From Comamonadaceae bacterium (GTDB lineage: Bacteria > Pseudomonadota > Gammaproteobacteria > Burkholderiales > Burkholderiaceae_C): a stretch of 64,000 nucleotides of DNA. The stretch is from the NCBI GenBank assembly GCA_009996515.1, contig JAACZV010000021.1:38342-102341 (forward strand), read 5' to 3'. A program made the translations under genes and the position numbers. Within the stretch, counting starts at the first letter, position 1. Every line of letters begins with the position of its first letter. Of this stretch, positions 1 to 9,575 are shown piece after piece. The notes under the pieces are model-generated. The model was not told where the DNA came from. It made no database searches and saw nothing but the letters and a program-made list of their open reading frames with translations.

Positions 1-210
1 CTGACCCAGGCCGTCGCGGTGGCCGCGCCGGCCGGCGGCCAGCAGCAGGCCAACGTGGGCCTGGGTCTGGGCGATTTCGCGAACGCCAACGTGCCCAGCG
101 TCTGGCGCCATGGCCGCTCGGGCAGTGCCGCCGCCAAGGTCGAGGCCCTGTCGTCCAACGGCATGGACGAGATCGAGATCCCGGCCTTCCTGCGCAAGCA
201 GGCCGACTGA
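1..210 (+). CDS. ftsZ: Cell division protein FtsZ, C-terminal fragment (5' end outside window)
   Basis: FtsZ is the tubulin-like GTPase that forms the cytoplasmic division ring. Only the last 69 codons are present, in frame from the first base. They show a Gly/Gln/Ala-rich flexible linker and then the conserved C-terminal peptide EIEIPAFLRKQAD, which docks FtsA, ZipA and other partners at the membrane. The GTPase core lies to the left of the window. lpxC follows about 2.2 kb downstream, as at the end of many dcw clusters, but here a sensor kinase gene sits between them. A strong terminator 22 bp after the stop separates ftsZ from that gene. Confidence 0.93.
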   Translation: MTQAVAVAAPAGGQQQANVGLGLGDFANANVPSVWRHGRSGSAAAKVEALSSNGMDEIEIPAFLRKQAD

Positions 211-232
211 GGGGCGCGCATTTCCCGCCGCC

Positions 233-260
233 AAGGGCGAGCCGCGAGGCTCGCCCTTTT
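233..260 (+). terminator. Rho-independent terminator after ftsZ
   Basis: An 11-bp perfect stem (AAGGGCGAGCC / GGCTCGCCCTT) with a GCGA loop runs into TTTT. It closes the ftsZ transcript, so the downstream kinase and lpxC need their own promoter or read-through. Confidence 0.9.
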
Positions 261-348
261 GCTTTGCCGGGGCCATGGGCCAGGCTGCCGCAAGCGGCCC
301 CTGTGGCATGCTGCTGGCCCATGTCTATGCCCGAAGGAATTGCCGGCC

Positions 349-2313
349 ATGACTGAGCTGGGCCTGCTGCTGCGCGCCTGGCTGCTGGGCCTGGCCCTGC
401 TGGCCTGGCTGCCCGCTCAGGCCCAGCGGCTGCCGCAGCCCAGCGCGAATGTGTCCGGCGGCGAGGCCGCGGCCGTCGAGCTGGCCACCAGCGCCTGGAC
501 GCGCGCCCAGCTCGACGCCTGGTGGGCGGCGCTGCGTCATCACCGGGGGACCGGCGGCGACCCTCTGAAGCTGCCCGCCGAACTGCTGCCGCCGGCGGAC
601 GCCGCGGCCTGGCGGCCCGTGGCCATGCCGGACGTGCGCAGCCGCCCCGGCGTGGCCCTGGTCAGCGATGCGCGCGGCTACGAGATGCGCTGGTACCGGC
701 TGCATGTGCCGGCCGGCGAGGGCGAGGCCATGGGGCTGTACCTGCCGCGCGTGGTCACGCTGTCGGCCGCCGTGCTGGCCCGCACCGAGGGCGGCTGGCG
801 GCCGCTGCTGGACAACCAGCATGCCGAGCGCGAGCAATGGGTGCAGCCGATCTGGCTGCCGCTGCCCGGCAGAGGCGCGCAGGGCCTGGACCTGGTCGTC
901 GCTCTGCCGGTGCCGGCGGACGGCTACCACGCGGTATCGCGCGTCTGGGTCGGCCCGCGCGAGGCGCTGGAGAAGCGCTGGCTGTGGCGGATGCGGCTGC
1001 AGACCGGCCTGCCGCAGGCCGTCAGCCTGACGCTGGCCGTGCTGGGCCTGTTTGCGCTGATGCTGTGGCTGCGCCGGCCCGGCGAGGCCATCTACGGGCT
1101 GTTCGCGCTGGGCGCCGCGGCCTGGATGGTGCGCAACCTGCACTACTACGTGGGACTGCCGGCCTCGCCCGTGGCGCAGGACTGGTTCTGGTGGGCCACG
1201 CACGCGTCCATGGGCTGGGTGATGCTGTCGGCGCTGCTGTTTGCGCTGCGCTTCGCGAACCGGCGCCTGCGCTGGCTGGAGCGGGCGCTGACGGCCAGCG
1301 TGCTGGCCATCAGCCTGCTCAGCATGCCGCTGTGGCTGCACCAGTTCGACATGGTCGTTGCGCAGTACGTGGTGACGGCCGGCGTCGCCGTCGTGGGCGT
1401 GGGCTGGCTGGCCTTGCTGGCCTGGCGCGAGCGCCGCGCCGAACTCATCATCATGGCGCTGGCGCTGATCGCCGGCCTGCTGATCGGCGGCCACGACCTG
1501 GCCGTGCTGGCCGGCTGGGCCTGGCCCGAGCATGTGTTCCTGCTGCCGTTCGCGACGCTGATCGTCATGATCAGCTTCCTGCATGCGGTGCAGCGCCGCT
1601 ACGTCGGCGCCGTCGAGCAGGTCAAGGCCGAGAACAGCCAGCTGCAGGAGAATCTGGACGAACAGGTCTCGGTGCTGCAGGCCCAGAACGCCCAGCTGCG
1701 CGAGGCCGAGCGCCAGCAGGCCCTGCTGCTGGAGCGTCAGCGCATCATGGCGGACATGCACGACGGCCTGGGCTCCTCGCTGCTGTCGGCGCTGGTGGCG
1801 ATGGAGCAGGGCAGCATGTCGCACGAGCAATGCGTGGAGGTGCTGCGCGAATGCGTGGACGATCTGCGCCTGGTCATCGACTCGCTGGAGCCCGTGGGCC
1901 ACGACCTGGTCTCGCTGCTGGCCACCATGCGCTACCGCCTGGGCAAGCGCCTGCAGGCCGGCGGCCTCAAGCTGGACTGGGACGTGCAAGACCTGCCACC
2001 GCTGCCCTGGCTGGAGCCGCCCGACGCGCTGCACGTGCTGCGGCTGATGCAGGAGGCGCTCAACAACGTGCTCAAGCATGCCCAGGCCAGCCGCGTGCGC
2101 ATGGTGACGCGCCACCATGGCAGCTATGTCGAGATCCGCGTCGAGGACGACGGCGCGGGCTTCGACCTGCAGAGCATCCAGCATGGCCGCGGCCTGAAGA
2201 GCCAGATCAAGCGCGCCCAGCGCCTGGGCGGCAAGCTGCGCATCGACTCGTCGCCAGGAAATGGCACCAGGCTGTCGCTGCGATTGCCCGTGGAGCGCAG
2301 GAACGGGGCCTGA
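349..2313 (+). CDS. 7TMR-DISM sensor histidine kinase (NarL/HisKA_3 type)
   Basis: Predicted 654-aa inner-membrane sensor kinase. A signal peptide ending near AQA is followed by a periplasmic region of about 200 residues, seven hydrophobic segments (about residues 230-410), a coiled coil, a HisKA_3-type phosphoacceptor motif (MHDGLGSSL, His471) and a HATPase domain with an N-box-like NNVLKHA, the DDGAGFDL box and a final GNGTRL box. This is the 7TMR-DISM plan, in which an extracellular ligand is sensed through a 7TM module. The start was chosen at ATG 349 because AAGGA lies 11 nt upstream and a signal peptide follows; an upstream in-frame extension to 259 overlaps the ftsZ terminator. No response regulator is adjacent, so it is an orphan kinase here. 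Its place between ftsZ and lpxC is unusual. Confidence 0.85.
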   Translation: MTELGLLLRAWLLGLALLAWLPAQAQRLPQPSANVSGGEAAAVELATSAWTRAQLDAWWAALRHHRGTGGDPLKLPAELLPPADAAAWRPVAMPDVRSRPGVALVSDARGYEMRWYRLHVPAGEGEAMGLYLPRVVTLSAAVLARTEGGWRPLLDNQHAEREQWVQPIWLPLPGRGAQGLDLVVALPVPADGYHAVSRVWVGPREALEKRWLWRMRLQTGLPQAVSLTLAVLGLFALMLWLRRPGEAIYGLFALGAAAWMVRNLHYYVGLPASPVAQDWFWWATHASMGWVMLSALLFALRFANRRLRWLERALTASVLAISLLSMPLWLHQFDMVVAQYVVTAGVAVVGVGWLALLAWRERRAELIIMALALIAGLLIGGHDLAVLAGWAWPEHVFLLPFATLIVMISFLHAVQRRYVGAVEQVKAENSQLQENLDEQVSVLQAQNAQLREAERQQALLLERQRIMADMHDGLGSSLLSALVAMEQGSMSHEQCVEVLRECVDDLRLVIDSLEPVGHDLVSLLATMRYRLGKRLQAGGLKLDWDVQDLPPLPWLEPPDALHVLRLMQEALNNVLKHAQASRVRMVTRHHGSYVEIRVEDDGAGFDLQSIQHGRGLKSQIKRAQRLGGKLRIDSSPGNGTRLSLRLPVERRNGA

Positions 2314-2340
2314 TCCGGGACAATCCCTGGCATGAATCAG

Positions 2341-2413
2341 CCCCCACGTTCGCTTCGCTCTCTGCCCCCCACGGGGGCGCGTCAGTGCCTTCGGGCGGCC
2401 GGGCGGCACTGAC
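2341..2413 (+). repeat. Palindromic intergenic element abutting the lpxC start codon
   Basis: It holds two perfect hairpins: GCCCCC/GGGGGC (2364-2378) and a 9-bp stem GTCAGTGCC/GGCACTGAC (2381-2413). The last stem base touches the lpxC ATG at 2414. A TTCGCTTCGCTC run at 2350-2360 is the reverse complement of the GAGCGNAGCGA-type cores near 7955. The C-run/G-run layout resembles dispersed intergenic elements I recall from Comamonadaceae; this was not checked. No Shine-Dalgarno sequence is seen between the stem and the ATG. Confidence 0.6.
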
Positions 2414-3349
2414 ATGGTCAAGCAACGCACCCTGAAGTCGATCACGCGCGCCGTCGGCGTGGGCATACACAGCGGCCAGAAGGTCGAGCTGACGCTGCGC
2501 CCCGCGCCGCCGGACACCGGCATCGTCTTCCGCCGCGTGGACCTGTGCCCGCCGGTGGACATTCCGGTGGGTGTCATGTCGGTCAGCGACACCCGCATGG
2601 CCACCACCATCAGCCCCGGCGGCGATCCCGGCGCGCCCAAGGTGCAGACCATCGAGCACCTGCTGTCCGCCTGCGCGGGCCTGGGGCTGGACAACCTCGT
2701 CATCGACATCAATGCCGACGAGGTGCCGGTGCTGGACGGCTCGGCCGCCAGCTTCGTGTTCCTGCTGCAGTCGGCCGGCATCGTCATGCAGGACGCGCCC
2801 AAGCGCTTCCTGAAGGTGAAGAAGCCGGTCGAGGTGCGCCAGGGCGAGGGCAAGAAGCTGATGTGGGCGCGGCTGGAGCCGCACCACGGCTACACGCTGA
2901 GCTTCGAGATCGAGTTCGACAACCCGGCCGTGGCCGCCACCGGCAGCCAGTTCGTCTTCGACATGGGCTCGGGCAAGTACAAGAAGGAGATCGCCCGCGC
3001 GCGCACCTTCGGCATGACGGCCGACATCGACCTGATGCGCTCGCGCGGCCTGACGCTGGGCGGCTCCATGGACAACGCCATCGTCGTGGACGACTACAAG
3101 GTGCTGAACGCCGACGGCCTGCGCTACGACGACGAGTTCGTCAAGCACAAGATCCTCGACGCCATCGGCGACATGCAGGTGGCCGGCATGCCGCTGCTGG
3201 CGGCCTACACCTCGTTCAAGGGCGGCCATGCGCTGAACAACAAGCTGCTGCGCGCGCTGCTGGCCGACGAGTCCGCCTACGAGGTCGTGACCTTCGACGA
3301 CGAGCGCGCGGCGCCCAAGGGCTTCGCCGAGCTGGCGCCTGCCTGGTAA
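2414..3349 (+). CDS. lpxC: UDP-3-O-acyl-N-acetylglucosamine deacetylase
   Basis: LpxC is the zinc amidase that commits the cell to lipid A synthesis, removing the N-acetyl group from UDP-3-O-acyl-GlcNAc in the cytoplasm. At 311 aa it has normal family length. Visible motifs are [14 protein letters not shown] at the N terminus, the zinc ligand His82 in [12 protein letters not shown] near residue 109, and [10 protein letters not shown] (zinc ligands His245 and Asp249), followed by GHALNNK with the catalytic His. The start is unusual: there is no recognisable ribosome binding site, and a 9-bp hairpin ends at the base before the ATG. A small membrane gene follows after 9 bp and is probably cotranscribed. 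Confidence 0.96.
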   Translation: MVKQRTLKSITRAVGVGIHSGQKVELTLRPAPPDTGIVFRRVDLCPPVDIPVGVMSVSDTRMATTISPGGDPGAPKVQTIEHLLSACAGLGLDNLVIDINADEVPVLDGSAASFVFLLQSAGIVMQDAPKRFLKVKKPVEVRQGEGKKLMWARLEPHHGYTLSFEIEFDNPAVAATGSQFVFDMGSGKYKKEIARARTFGMTADIDLMRSRGLTLGGSMDNAIVVDDYKVLNADGLRYDDEFVKHKILDAIGDMQVAGMPLLAAYTSFKGGHALNNKLLRALLADESAYEVVTFDDERAAPKGFAELAPAW

Positions 3350-3358
3350 GGTGAGCGC

Positions 3359-3544
3359 ATGCTGATCGCCCGCCTCCTCGTCGGCCTGCTGCTGTTCTCG
3401 GCCGTCCTGTGCTTCGCGTTCTCCATCGCCACCGGCCAGCCGCTGTGGCGGCGGCGTGGCATCGTCATCCTGAAATGGACGCTGATCGCCGGCCTGGCCT
3501 TCTTCGCCGTCCTCATCCTGGAGCGTCTGGCCCTGCTGCTGTGA
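3359..3544 (+). CDS. Small two-TM membrane protein downstream of lpxC
   Basis: This 61-aa protein consists almost entirely of two hydrophobic segments (about residues 2-22 and 36-60) joined by a basic loop, WRRRG. It is predicted to sit in the inner membrane. GGTGAG lies just upstream of the ATG, 9 bp after lpxC, so the two genes probably share a transcript. I recall similar small proteins beside lpxC in Burkholderiales, which argues for a real gene, but no function is known to me. Confidence 0.65.
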   Translation: MLIARLLVGLLLFSAVLCFAFSIATGQPLWRRRGIVILKWTLIAGLAFFAVLILERLALLL

Positions 3545-3609
3545 CGCCTGTCACGCGCCGGCGACCCACCCCCTCGGCTTGCGGGGATGGCAGCGCGGGG
3601 CGGTCTGCC

Positions 3610-3784
3610 CAGAATGCCTTCACGGTCGCCGACACATTCGCGGCGACCCAGCCCCGGGATCGCCAGACACCCGCCCGGGCACCATGCGCGGAGATGGCCG
3701 GGGGGCCGGGGACGCGCAGGGGTTGGGAAGAAGAGATCGTTCGAAGTGATTGGGCCGCTCCCGGTGGAGCGGCCCTCTTTTTTT
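3610..3784 (+). ncRNA. Candidate structured RNA ending in a terminator (within the 3545-3923 gap)
   Basis: The 379-bp gap has no convincing coding frame. It holds a -10-like CAGAAT (3610-3615), a perfect hairpin GGTCGCCG/CGGCGACC (3624-3648), a CCCGGG/CCCGGG pairing (3653-3679), and a strong terminator at 3752-3784. A transcript starting near 3622 would be about 160 nt, the size of a small RNA. It may instead be the long 3' UTR of the lpxC transcript. The evidence is structural only. Confidence 0.3.
3752..3784 (+). terminator. Strong Rho-independent terminator
   Basis: A 10-bp perfect stem GGGCCGCTCC/GGAGCGGCCC with a CGGT loop is followed by CT and a seven-T run. It terminates either the lpxC operon or a small RNA encoded in the gap. 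Confidence 0.93.
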
Positions 3785-3923
3785 GTCTGCGCACCAAGCT
3801 GTCGGCCGGCTTGCGGCGGTTACCTCCCCTCACCGAAGGCCGCTCCGGCCGGTCGGCAGGGCGGGGCGGACGGCGTTGAGCACGCAGGCCAGCCGTCGCT
3901 GACCGCCAGAAAGGAACCCGAAC

Positions 3924-4532
3924 ATGAAGACCTCCCTGATCGCCTCCGCCGCGCTGGCCCTGCTGACCGGTGCCGCCTTCGCCCAGAGCCCGGCCGCCGC
4001 GCCCCAGACGCCCGCGCAGGCGACCGTGCAGCGCGATGTGAACCAGCAGCAGCGCATCGAGAACGGCCTGCAGAGCGGCAAGATCACCACGCGTGAGGCC
4101 GGCCGGCTCGAACGCGACGAGGCCAAGGTCGACAGGCTGCAGGCCAAGGACATGAAGGACGGCAAGCTCACGCCCGCCGAGCGCCGCCAGCTGCGCGCCG
4201 CGCAGAACCAGGCCAGCCGCGACATCAAGACGGCCGAGACCAACGGCGTCAACGGCAACCCGCTGTCGGCCTCCAGCCAGCGCATGCAGGCCGACGTGCA
4301 GCGCAACGTGAACCAGGAGAAGCGCGTCGAGAACGGCCTGCAGACGGGCACGTTGACCAAACGCGAGGCCGGCCGCCTGGAGCAGGGCCAGGCCGGTGTG
4401 GACCGCAGCGAAGCGCATGCCGCCGCCGACGGCCACGTGGGCGCCGCCGAGCAGCGCCGCGTGCAGCGCGCCGAGAACCGCCAGAGCGCGCGCATCCATC
4501 GCGCCAAGACCCACGCCGCGACGGCCGGCTAG
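3924..4532 (+). CDS. Periplasmic protein with two tandem Q/E/R-rich repeats
   Basis: This 202-aa protein has a clear signal peptide (cleavage near AFAQ). The mature part is highly charged and contains two copies of a unit of about 70 residues. Unit 1 (about residues 35-105) carries VQRDVNQQQRIENGLQSG and TTREAGRLE; unit 2 (about 120-195) carries VQRNVNQEKRVENGLQTG and TKREAGRLE. Each unit looks helical. AAAGGA lies upstream of the ATG. I do not recognise a named function. Secreted charged proteins of this kind in Burkholderiales are usually annotated as hypothetical. It stands alone, converging on the carboxypeptidase gene. Confidence 0.75.
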   Translation: MKTSLIASAALALLTGAAFAQSPAAAPQTPAQATVQRDVNQQQRIENGLQSGKITTREAGRLERDEAKVDRLQAKDMKDGKLTPAERRQLRAAQNQASRDIKTAETNGVNGNPLSASSQRMQADVQRNVNQEKRVENGLQTGTLTKREAGRLEQGQAGVDRSEAHAAADGHVGAAEQRRVQRAENRQSARIHRAKTHAATAG

Positions 4533-4534
4533 GG

Positions 4535-4554
4535 GCGGCCCGGCGCCGGGCCGC
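4535..4554. repeat. 20-bp perfect palindrome between convergent genes
   Basis: The 20-bp self-complementary sequence sits in the 25-bp gap between two convergent stop codons. It could fold in transcripts from either strand and act as a bidirectional 3' end, although there is no T tract. Confidence 0.55.
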
Positions 4555-4557
4555 AGG

Positions 4558-6045
4558 TCAGGCGCCCAGGTAGCGCCGGCGCAGATGCGCCTCGAAGTGC
4601 GCCGGGTTCAGCGCCTCGCCGCTGGCCTGGTGCACCAGTTCCGGCGTCTCGTGGCGGCTGGCGGTTTGCCAGATGCGGGTCGCCAGCCAGTCGAACACGC
4701 CGCCCAGCTCGCCCGCGGCGATCTGCGCGTCCAGCTGCGGCTGCTGTGCGCGCATCGCCGCGAACCATTGCGCGGCATACATCGCGCCCAGCGTGTAGCA
4801 GGGGAAGTAGCCGAACAGGCCGGCCGGCCAGTGCACGTCCTGCATAGGCCCGTCCCTGTAGTTGCCGCGCGTGTCCAGGCCCAGCAGCTCGGCCATCTTC
4901 GCGTCCCACAGCGCCGGGATGTCGTCGACCTCGGCCTGGCCCTCGATCAGCGCCCGCTCGATGTCGAAGCGCAGCAGGATGTGGGCGGGGTAGGTGACCT
5001 CGTCGGCGTCCACGCGGATCAGGCCCGGCTGCACGCGCGTCAGCAGCTTGTGCAGATTGCCGGGCTCGAAGGCCGGCTGGTCGCCGAAATGCTTGACCAG
5101 CAGCGGCGCCAGCAGCCGCGCGAACGCCGGATGGCTGCCCAGCTGCATCTCGAAGGACAGGCTCTGGCTTTCATGGATGCCCATGGAGCGGGCGCGGGCG
5201 ATGGGCTGTCCCAGCAGTTCGCGCGGCAGGTTCTGCTCGTAGCGGCCGTGGCCGGTCTCGTGGATGACGCCCATCAGCGCGGGCAGGAAGTCGTCCTCGC
5301 GGTAGCGCGTGGTCATGCGCACGTCCTCGGGCACGCCGCCGCAGAAGGGGTGGGTGCTCTCGTCCAGCCGGCCGGCGTCGAAGTCGAAGCCCATCAGCTT
5401 CATCGCGTCCTGCCCCAGCGCCTTCTGCGCGGCGGTGGGGAAGGGGCCCACGGGCGCGATGACGGTCTCGCCCGCCTGCTTCGCGATGACGTCGCGTATC
5501 AGCCCCGGCAGCCAGCGGCGCAGCGGCGCGAAGGCCTGCTCGACGTCCGAACTGCGCATGCCCGGCTCGTACAGGTCCAGCAGCGCGTCGTACCTGGACA
5601 GCCCCGCGCTTTGCGACAGCGCTTCGGCCTCCTGGCGGGCGATGGCCAGCACCTCGCGCAGATTGGGCGCGAAGCCGGCCCAGTCGTTGGCCGGGCGCTG
5701 CGTGCGCCAGGCATGCTCGCAGCGGTTGTTGGCCAGGCTCTTGGCCTCCACCAGCGCCTGTGGCAGCGCGTTGGCGGCCCGCCAGGCGCGGCGGATCTCG
5801 CGCAGGTTGGCGCGCTGCGTGTCGTCCAGCGGTTCGGCCGCGGCGGCCTCCAGCAGGCCGGGCAGGGCGGGGTCGGTGGCGAGCTGGTGCAGCAGCCCGT
5901 CCATCTCGGCCAGCGCCAGGCTGCGCGCCTCGTTGCCCTTGGCCGGCATGTTGGCGGCCTGGTCCCATTGGGCGATGGCCTGCAGATGGGCGAGGCGGTG
6001 CAGGCGCTGCTGGCGCGCCGCGAGGTCTTGGTAGGCGGATGTCAT
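4558..6045 (-). CDS. M32-family carboxypeptidase (Taq type)
   Basis: Predicted 495-aa cytoplasmic zinc metallocarboxypeptidase that trims C-terminal residues from peptides. The zinc motif HETGH is at His262-His266, and the length matches the M32 family (about 490-510 aa). Other family-like features are the mid-protein AFARLLAPLLVKHF and HILLRFDIERALIEG. A longer reading frame exists upstream, but the ATG at 6045 was chosen because MTSAYQDLAARQ starts the family-like region and its ATG overlaps the TGA of the upstream membrane gene (ATGA). That overlap suggests translational coupling between the two. Confidence 0.9.
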   Translation of the reverse strand: MTSAYQDLAARQQRLHRLAHLQAIAQWDQAANMPAKGNEARSLALAEMDGLLHQLATDPALPGLLEAAAAEPLDDTQRANLREIRRAWRAANALPQALVEAKSLANNRCEHAWRTQRPANDWAGFAPNLREVLAIARQEAEALSQSAGLSRYDALLDLYEPGMRSSDVEQAFAPLRRWLPGLIRDVIAKQAGETVIAPVGPFPTAAQKALGQDAMKLMGFDFDAGRLDESTHPFCGGVPEDVRMTTRYREDDFLPALMGVIHETGHGRYEQNLPRELLGQPIARARSMGIHESQSLSFEMQLGSHPAFARLLAPLLVKHFGDQPAFEPGNLHKLLTRVQPGLIRVDADEVTYPAHILLRFDIERALIEGQAEVDDIPALWDAKMAELLGLDTRGNYRDGPMQDVHWPAGLFGYFPCYTLGAMYAAQWFAAMRAQQPQLDAQIAAGELGGVFDWLATRIWQTASRHETPELVHQASGEALNPAHFEAHLRRRYLGA

Positions 6046-6539
6046 GACAACCAACTTTCGGGAATGAAGTACATCAGGGCGACGGTGAAGCAGATGAAGC
6101 GCAGGCCCTTGCCCAGCGCCATCCAGCCCACGCAGGGCCAGAACGGCAGCTTGAGCCAGCCGGCCACGGCGCACAGCGGATCGCCCACGATGGGCAGCCA
6201 GCTCAGCACGCAGGCCTTGGGGCCGAAGCGCTTCAGCCAGGCCAGCGCGCGCGGGTTGGGCGGCTCGCGGTGCCGGACGGCCTCGACCGCCTTCTCCGCG
6301 CCATAGCCGACCCACCAGCTCGTGGCACCGCCCAGGGTGTTGCCCAGGGTGGCGACCGCGATGACGGGCCAGAACATGCCCGGGTCGGCCTTGACGACGA
6401 GGAAGACAGCCGGCTCGGAGCCTAGCGGCAGCAGCGTCGCCGAGACGAAAGTGATGATGAAGACCGCCACCAGCCCCACCTGGGGCAGGGCCAGCGCGGC
6501 CAGCAGATCTTGGATGAGTTGAGCGAGCCAGGCTTCCAT
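6042..6539 (-). CDS. YqaA/VTT-domain (DedA-superfamily-like) membrane protein
   Basis: Predicted 165-aa inner-membrane protein with several hydrophobic segments and the VTT-type signatures GSEPAVFLV, NTLGGATSWWVGYG and LSWLPIVGDPLCAVAGW. These proteins belong to the SNARE-associated/VTT group, linked in other species to lipid flipping or membrane homeostasis; the specific role here is unknown. The ATG at 6539 was preferred because it gives an amphipathic N terminus directly before the first hydrophobic segment. It is first in a two-gene operon, overlapping the carboxypeptidase start by 4 nt. Confidence 0.8.
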   Translation of the reverse strand: MEAWLAQLIQDLLAALALPQVGLVAVFIITFVSATLLPLGSEPAVFLVVKADPGMFWPVIAVATLGNTLGGATSWWVGYGAEKAVEAVRHREPPNPRALAWLKRFGPKACVLSWLPIVGDPLCAVAGWLKLPFWPCVGWMALGKGLRFICFTVALMYFIPESWLS

Positions 6540-6580
6540 GGCGGCATTGTGGTCCGGGCGGCCGGCCCGGCCCGGGTGGC

Positions 6581-6586
6581 TACAAT
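6581..6586 (+). promoter_or_regulatory. -10 element for dusB-fis
   Basis: TACAAT fits the sigma-70 -10 consensus. Transcription would begin near 6594, giving dusB a very short leader. No convincing -35 box is seen. Confidence 0.55.
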
Positions 6587-6613
6587 GTCGCCTCATTTTT
6601 GAGCAGACCCCTC

Positions 6614-7663
6614 GTGCAAATCGGCCCCCACCTCCTCCCCAATGCGCTCTTCGTGGCGCCCATGGCCGGGGTGACGGACCGACCCTTCCGCCAGCTCTGC
6701 CGGCGCCTGGGCGCCGGCTATGCGGTCAGCGAGATGGTCACGTCGCGCAAGGAGCTGTGGAACAGCCTTAAGACCTCGCGGCGCGCCGACCACAGCGGCG
6801 AGCCCGGCCCCATCGCCGTGCAGATCGCCGGCACCGATGCGGCCATGATGGCCGAGGCCGCCGCCTACAACATGGACCGCGGCGCGCAGATCATCGACAT
6901 CAACATGGGCTGCCCGGCCAAGAAGGTCTGCAACAAATGGGCCGGCTCGGCGCTGATGCGCAACGAGGCGCTGGCGCTGGAGATCGTCGAGGCCGTGGTG
7001 GCCCAGTGCGCGCCGCGCGGCGTGCCGGTCACGTTGAAGATGCGCACCGGTTGGAGTCTTGAGGAGCGCAACGCGCTGCGGCTGGCCCGGCTGTTCGAGG
7101 CCGCGGGCATCGCGATGCTGACCATCCACGGCCGCACGCGCGAGCAGGGCTACAAAGGCCTGGCGGAGTACGACACCATCGCCGCCGTGAAGGCCGCGCT
7201 GCGTATCCCGGTGGTTGCCAACGGCGACATCGACTCGCCCGAGAAGGCCCGCGACGTGCTGGCCTACACCCAGGCCGACGCGCTGATGATAGGCCGCGCC
7301 GCGCAGGGCCGGCCGTGGATCTTCCGCGAGGTGGCGCATTTCCTCGCCACCGGCGAGCACCTGCCGGCGCCCACCGTCACCGAGGCGCGCGACGTGCTCA
7401 TCGAGCACCTGTACGACCACTACGGCCTGTACGGCGAGTTGAGCGGCATGCGCAGCGCGCGCAAGCACATCGGCTGGGCCGTGCGCGGCCTGCCCGGCGG
7501 CGAGGCTTTCCGCCAGCACATGAACACGCTGGAACACAGCGAGCTGCAGGTGCAGGCGCTGCGCGACTGGTTCGACGAGCTCGGCCAGACCTTTGAGAGG
7601 CTGCCGCCCGCTGCGGCCGCCAACGACGACGAAGCGCTGGCCGACGAAGCCTGCGCCGCCTGA
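6614..7663 (+). CDS. dusB: tRNA-dihydrouridine synthase B
   Basis: DusB is an FMN enzyme that reduces specific uridines in tRNA to dihydrouridine. The sequence shows the phosphate-binding start QIGPHLL, the FMN-barrel entry APMAGVTDRPFR, NMGCPAKKVCNKWAG with the catalytic Cys (Cys106 from this start), and the late IGRAAQGRPWIF motif. The GTG at 6614 is chosen because the family usually begins MQIG; a TTG at 6599 is the alternative. Neither has a clear Shine-Dalgarno sequence. fis follows 19 bp later, the arrangement known from E. coli and many other proteobacteria. Confidence 0.93.
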   Translation: MQIGPHLLPNALFVAPMAGVTDRPFRQLCRRLGAGYAVSEMVTSRKELWNSLKTSRRADHSGEPGPIAVQIAGTDAAMMAEAAAYNMDRGAQIIDINMGCPAKKVCNKWAGSALMRNEALALEIVEAVVAQCAPRGVPVTLKMRTGWSLEERNALRLARLFEAAGIAMLTIHGRTREQGYKGLAEYDTIAAVKAALRIPVVANGDIDSPEKARDVLAYTQADALMIGRAAQGRPWIFREVAHFLATGEHLPAPTVTEARDVLIEHLYDHYGLYGELSGMRSARKHIGWAVRGLPGGEAFRQHMNTLEHSELQVQALRDWFDELGQTFERLPPAAAANDDEALADEACAA

Positions 7664-7682
7664 AACAAGAAAAGCTCCTGTC

Positions 7683-7934
7683 ATGAGTGCCCAGAAGAAC
7701 ACCCCCCCGTCCAACCCCATCGACGCCTGCGTGCGCGAGAACCTCGAAGCTTTTTTCAGCGACCTCGACGGCCAGGAGCCGCACTCCATGCACGAGATGC
7801 TGGTGAAGCTGGTCGAGAAGCCGCTGTTCGAGATCGTCATGCGCGAGGCCGGCGGCAACCAGAGCAAGGCCGCGCAATGGCTGGGCATGAACCGCAACAC
7901 GCTGCGCCGCAAGCTGACCGATCACAACCTGTAA
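7683..7934 (+). CDS. fis: DNA-binding protein Fis
   Basis: Fis is a small nucleoid protein that bends DNA and controls growth-rate-dependent promoters. This 83-aa protein keeps the helix-turn-helix at its C terminus (GGNQSKAAQWLGMNRNTLRR), the region that contacts DNA. The N terminus is short and polar as usual. It follows dusB by 19 bp and is almost certainly cotranscribed. A hairpin at 7944-7984 lies between it and purH. Confidence 0.94.
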   Translation: MSAQKNTPPSNPIDACVRENLEAFFSDLDGQEPHSMHEMLVKLVEKPLFEIVMREAGGNQSKAAQWLGMNRNTLRRKLTDHNL

Positions 7935-7943
7935 GACCTTGCG

Positions 7944-7984
7944 GGTTGGACCTTCGAGCGCAGCGAGAAGCTCCGATCCCAACC
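7944..7984 (+). repeat. Hairpin between fis and purH with a GAGCGCAGCGAG core
   Basis: GGTTGG (7944-7949) pairs with CCAACC (7979-7984) around an inner CTTC...GAAG arm containing GAGCGCAGCGAG. Related GAGCGNAGCGAG-like cores recur near 2350 (reverse complement) and 40455. It lies 10 bp before the purH ATG. Confidence 0.5.
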
Positions 7985-7994
7985 GACTAAGACC

Positions 7995-9571
<1,577 letters not shown>

Positions 9572-9575
<4 letters not shown>

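Noticed and set aside
325..2853. 842-codon reverse frame across the kinase and lpxC
   Set aside because: Shadow of two supported genes; no recognisable motif.
3610..3784. 6S RNA
   Set aside because: The size fits, but the 5' and 3' ends do not form the closing stem, no central bubble is evident, and it is not beside zapA or the usual neighbours.
4535..4554. Rho-independent terminator
   Set aside because: The palindrome is perfect but has no T run on either strand; kept only as a palindrome.
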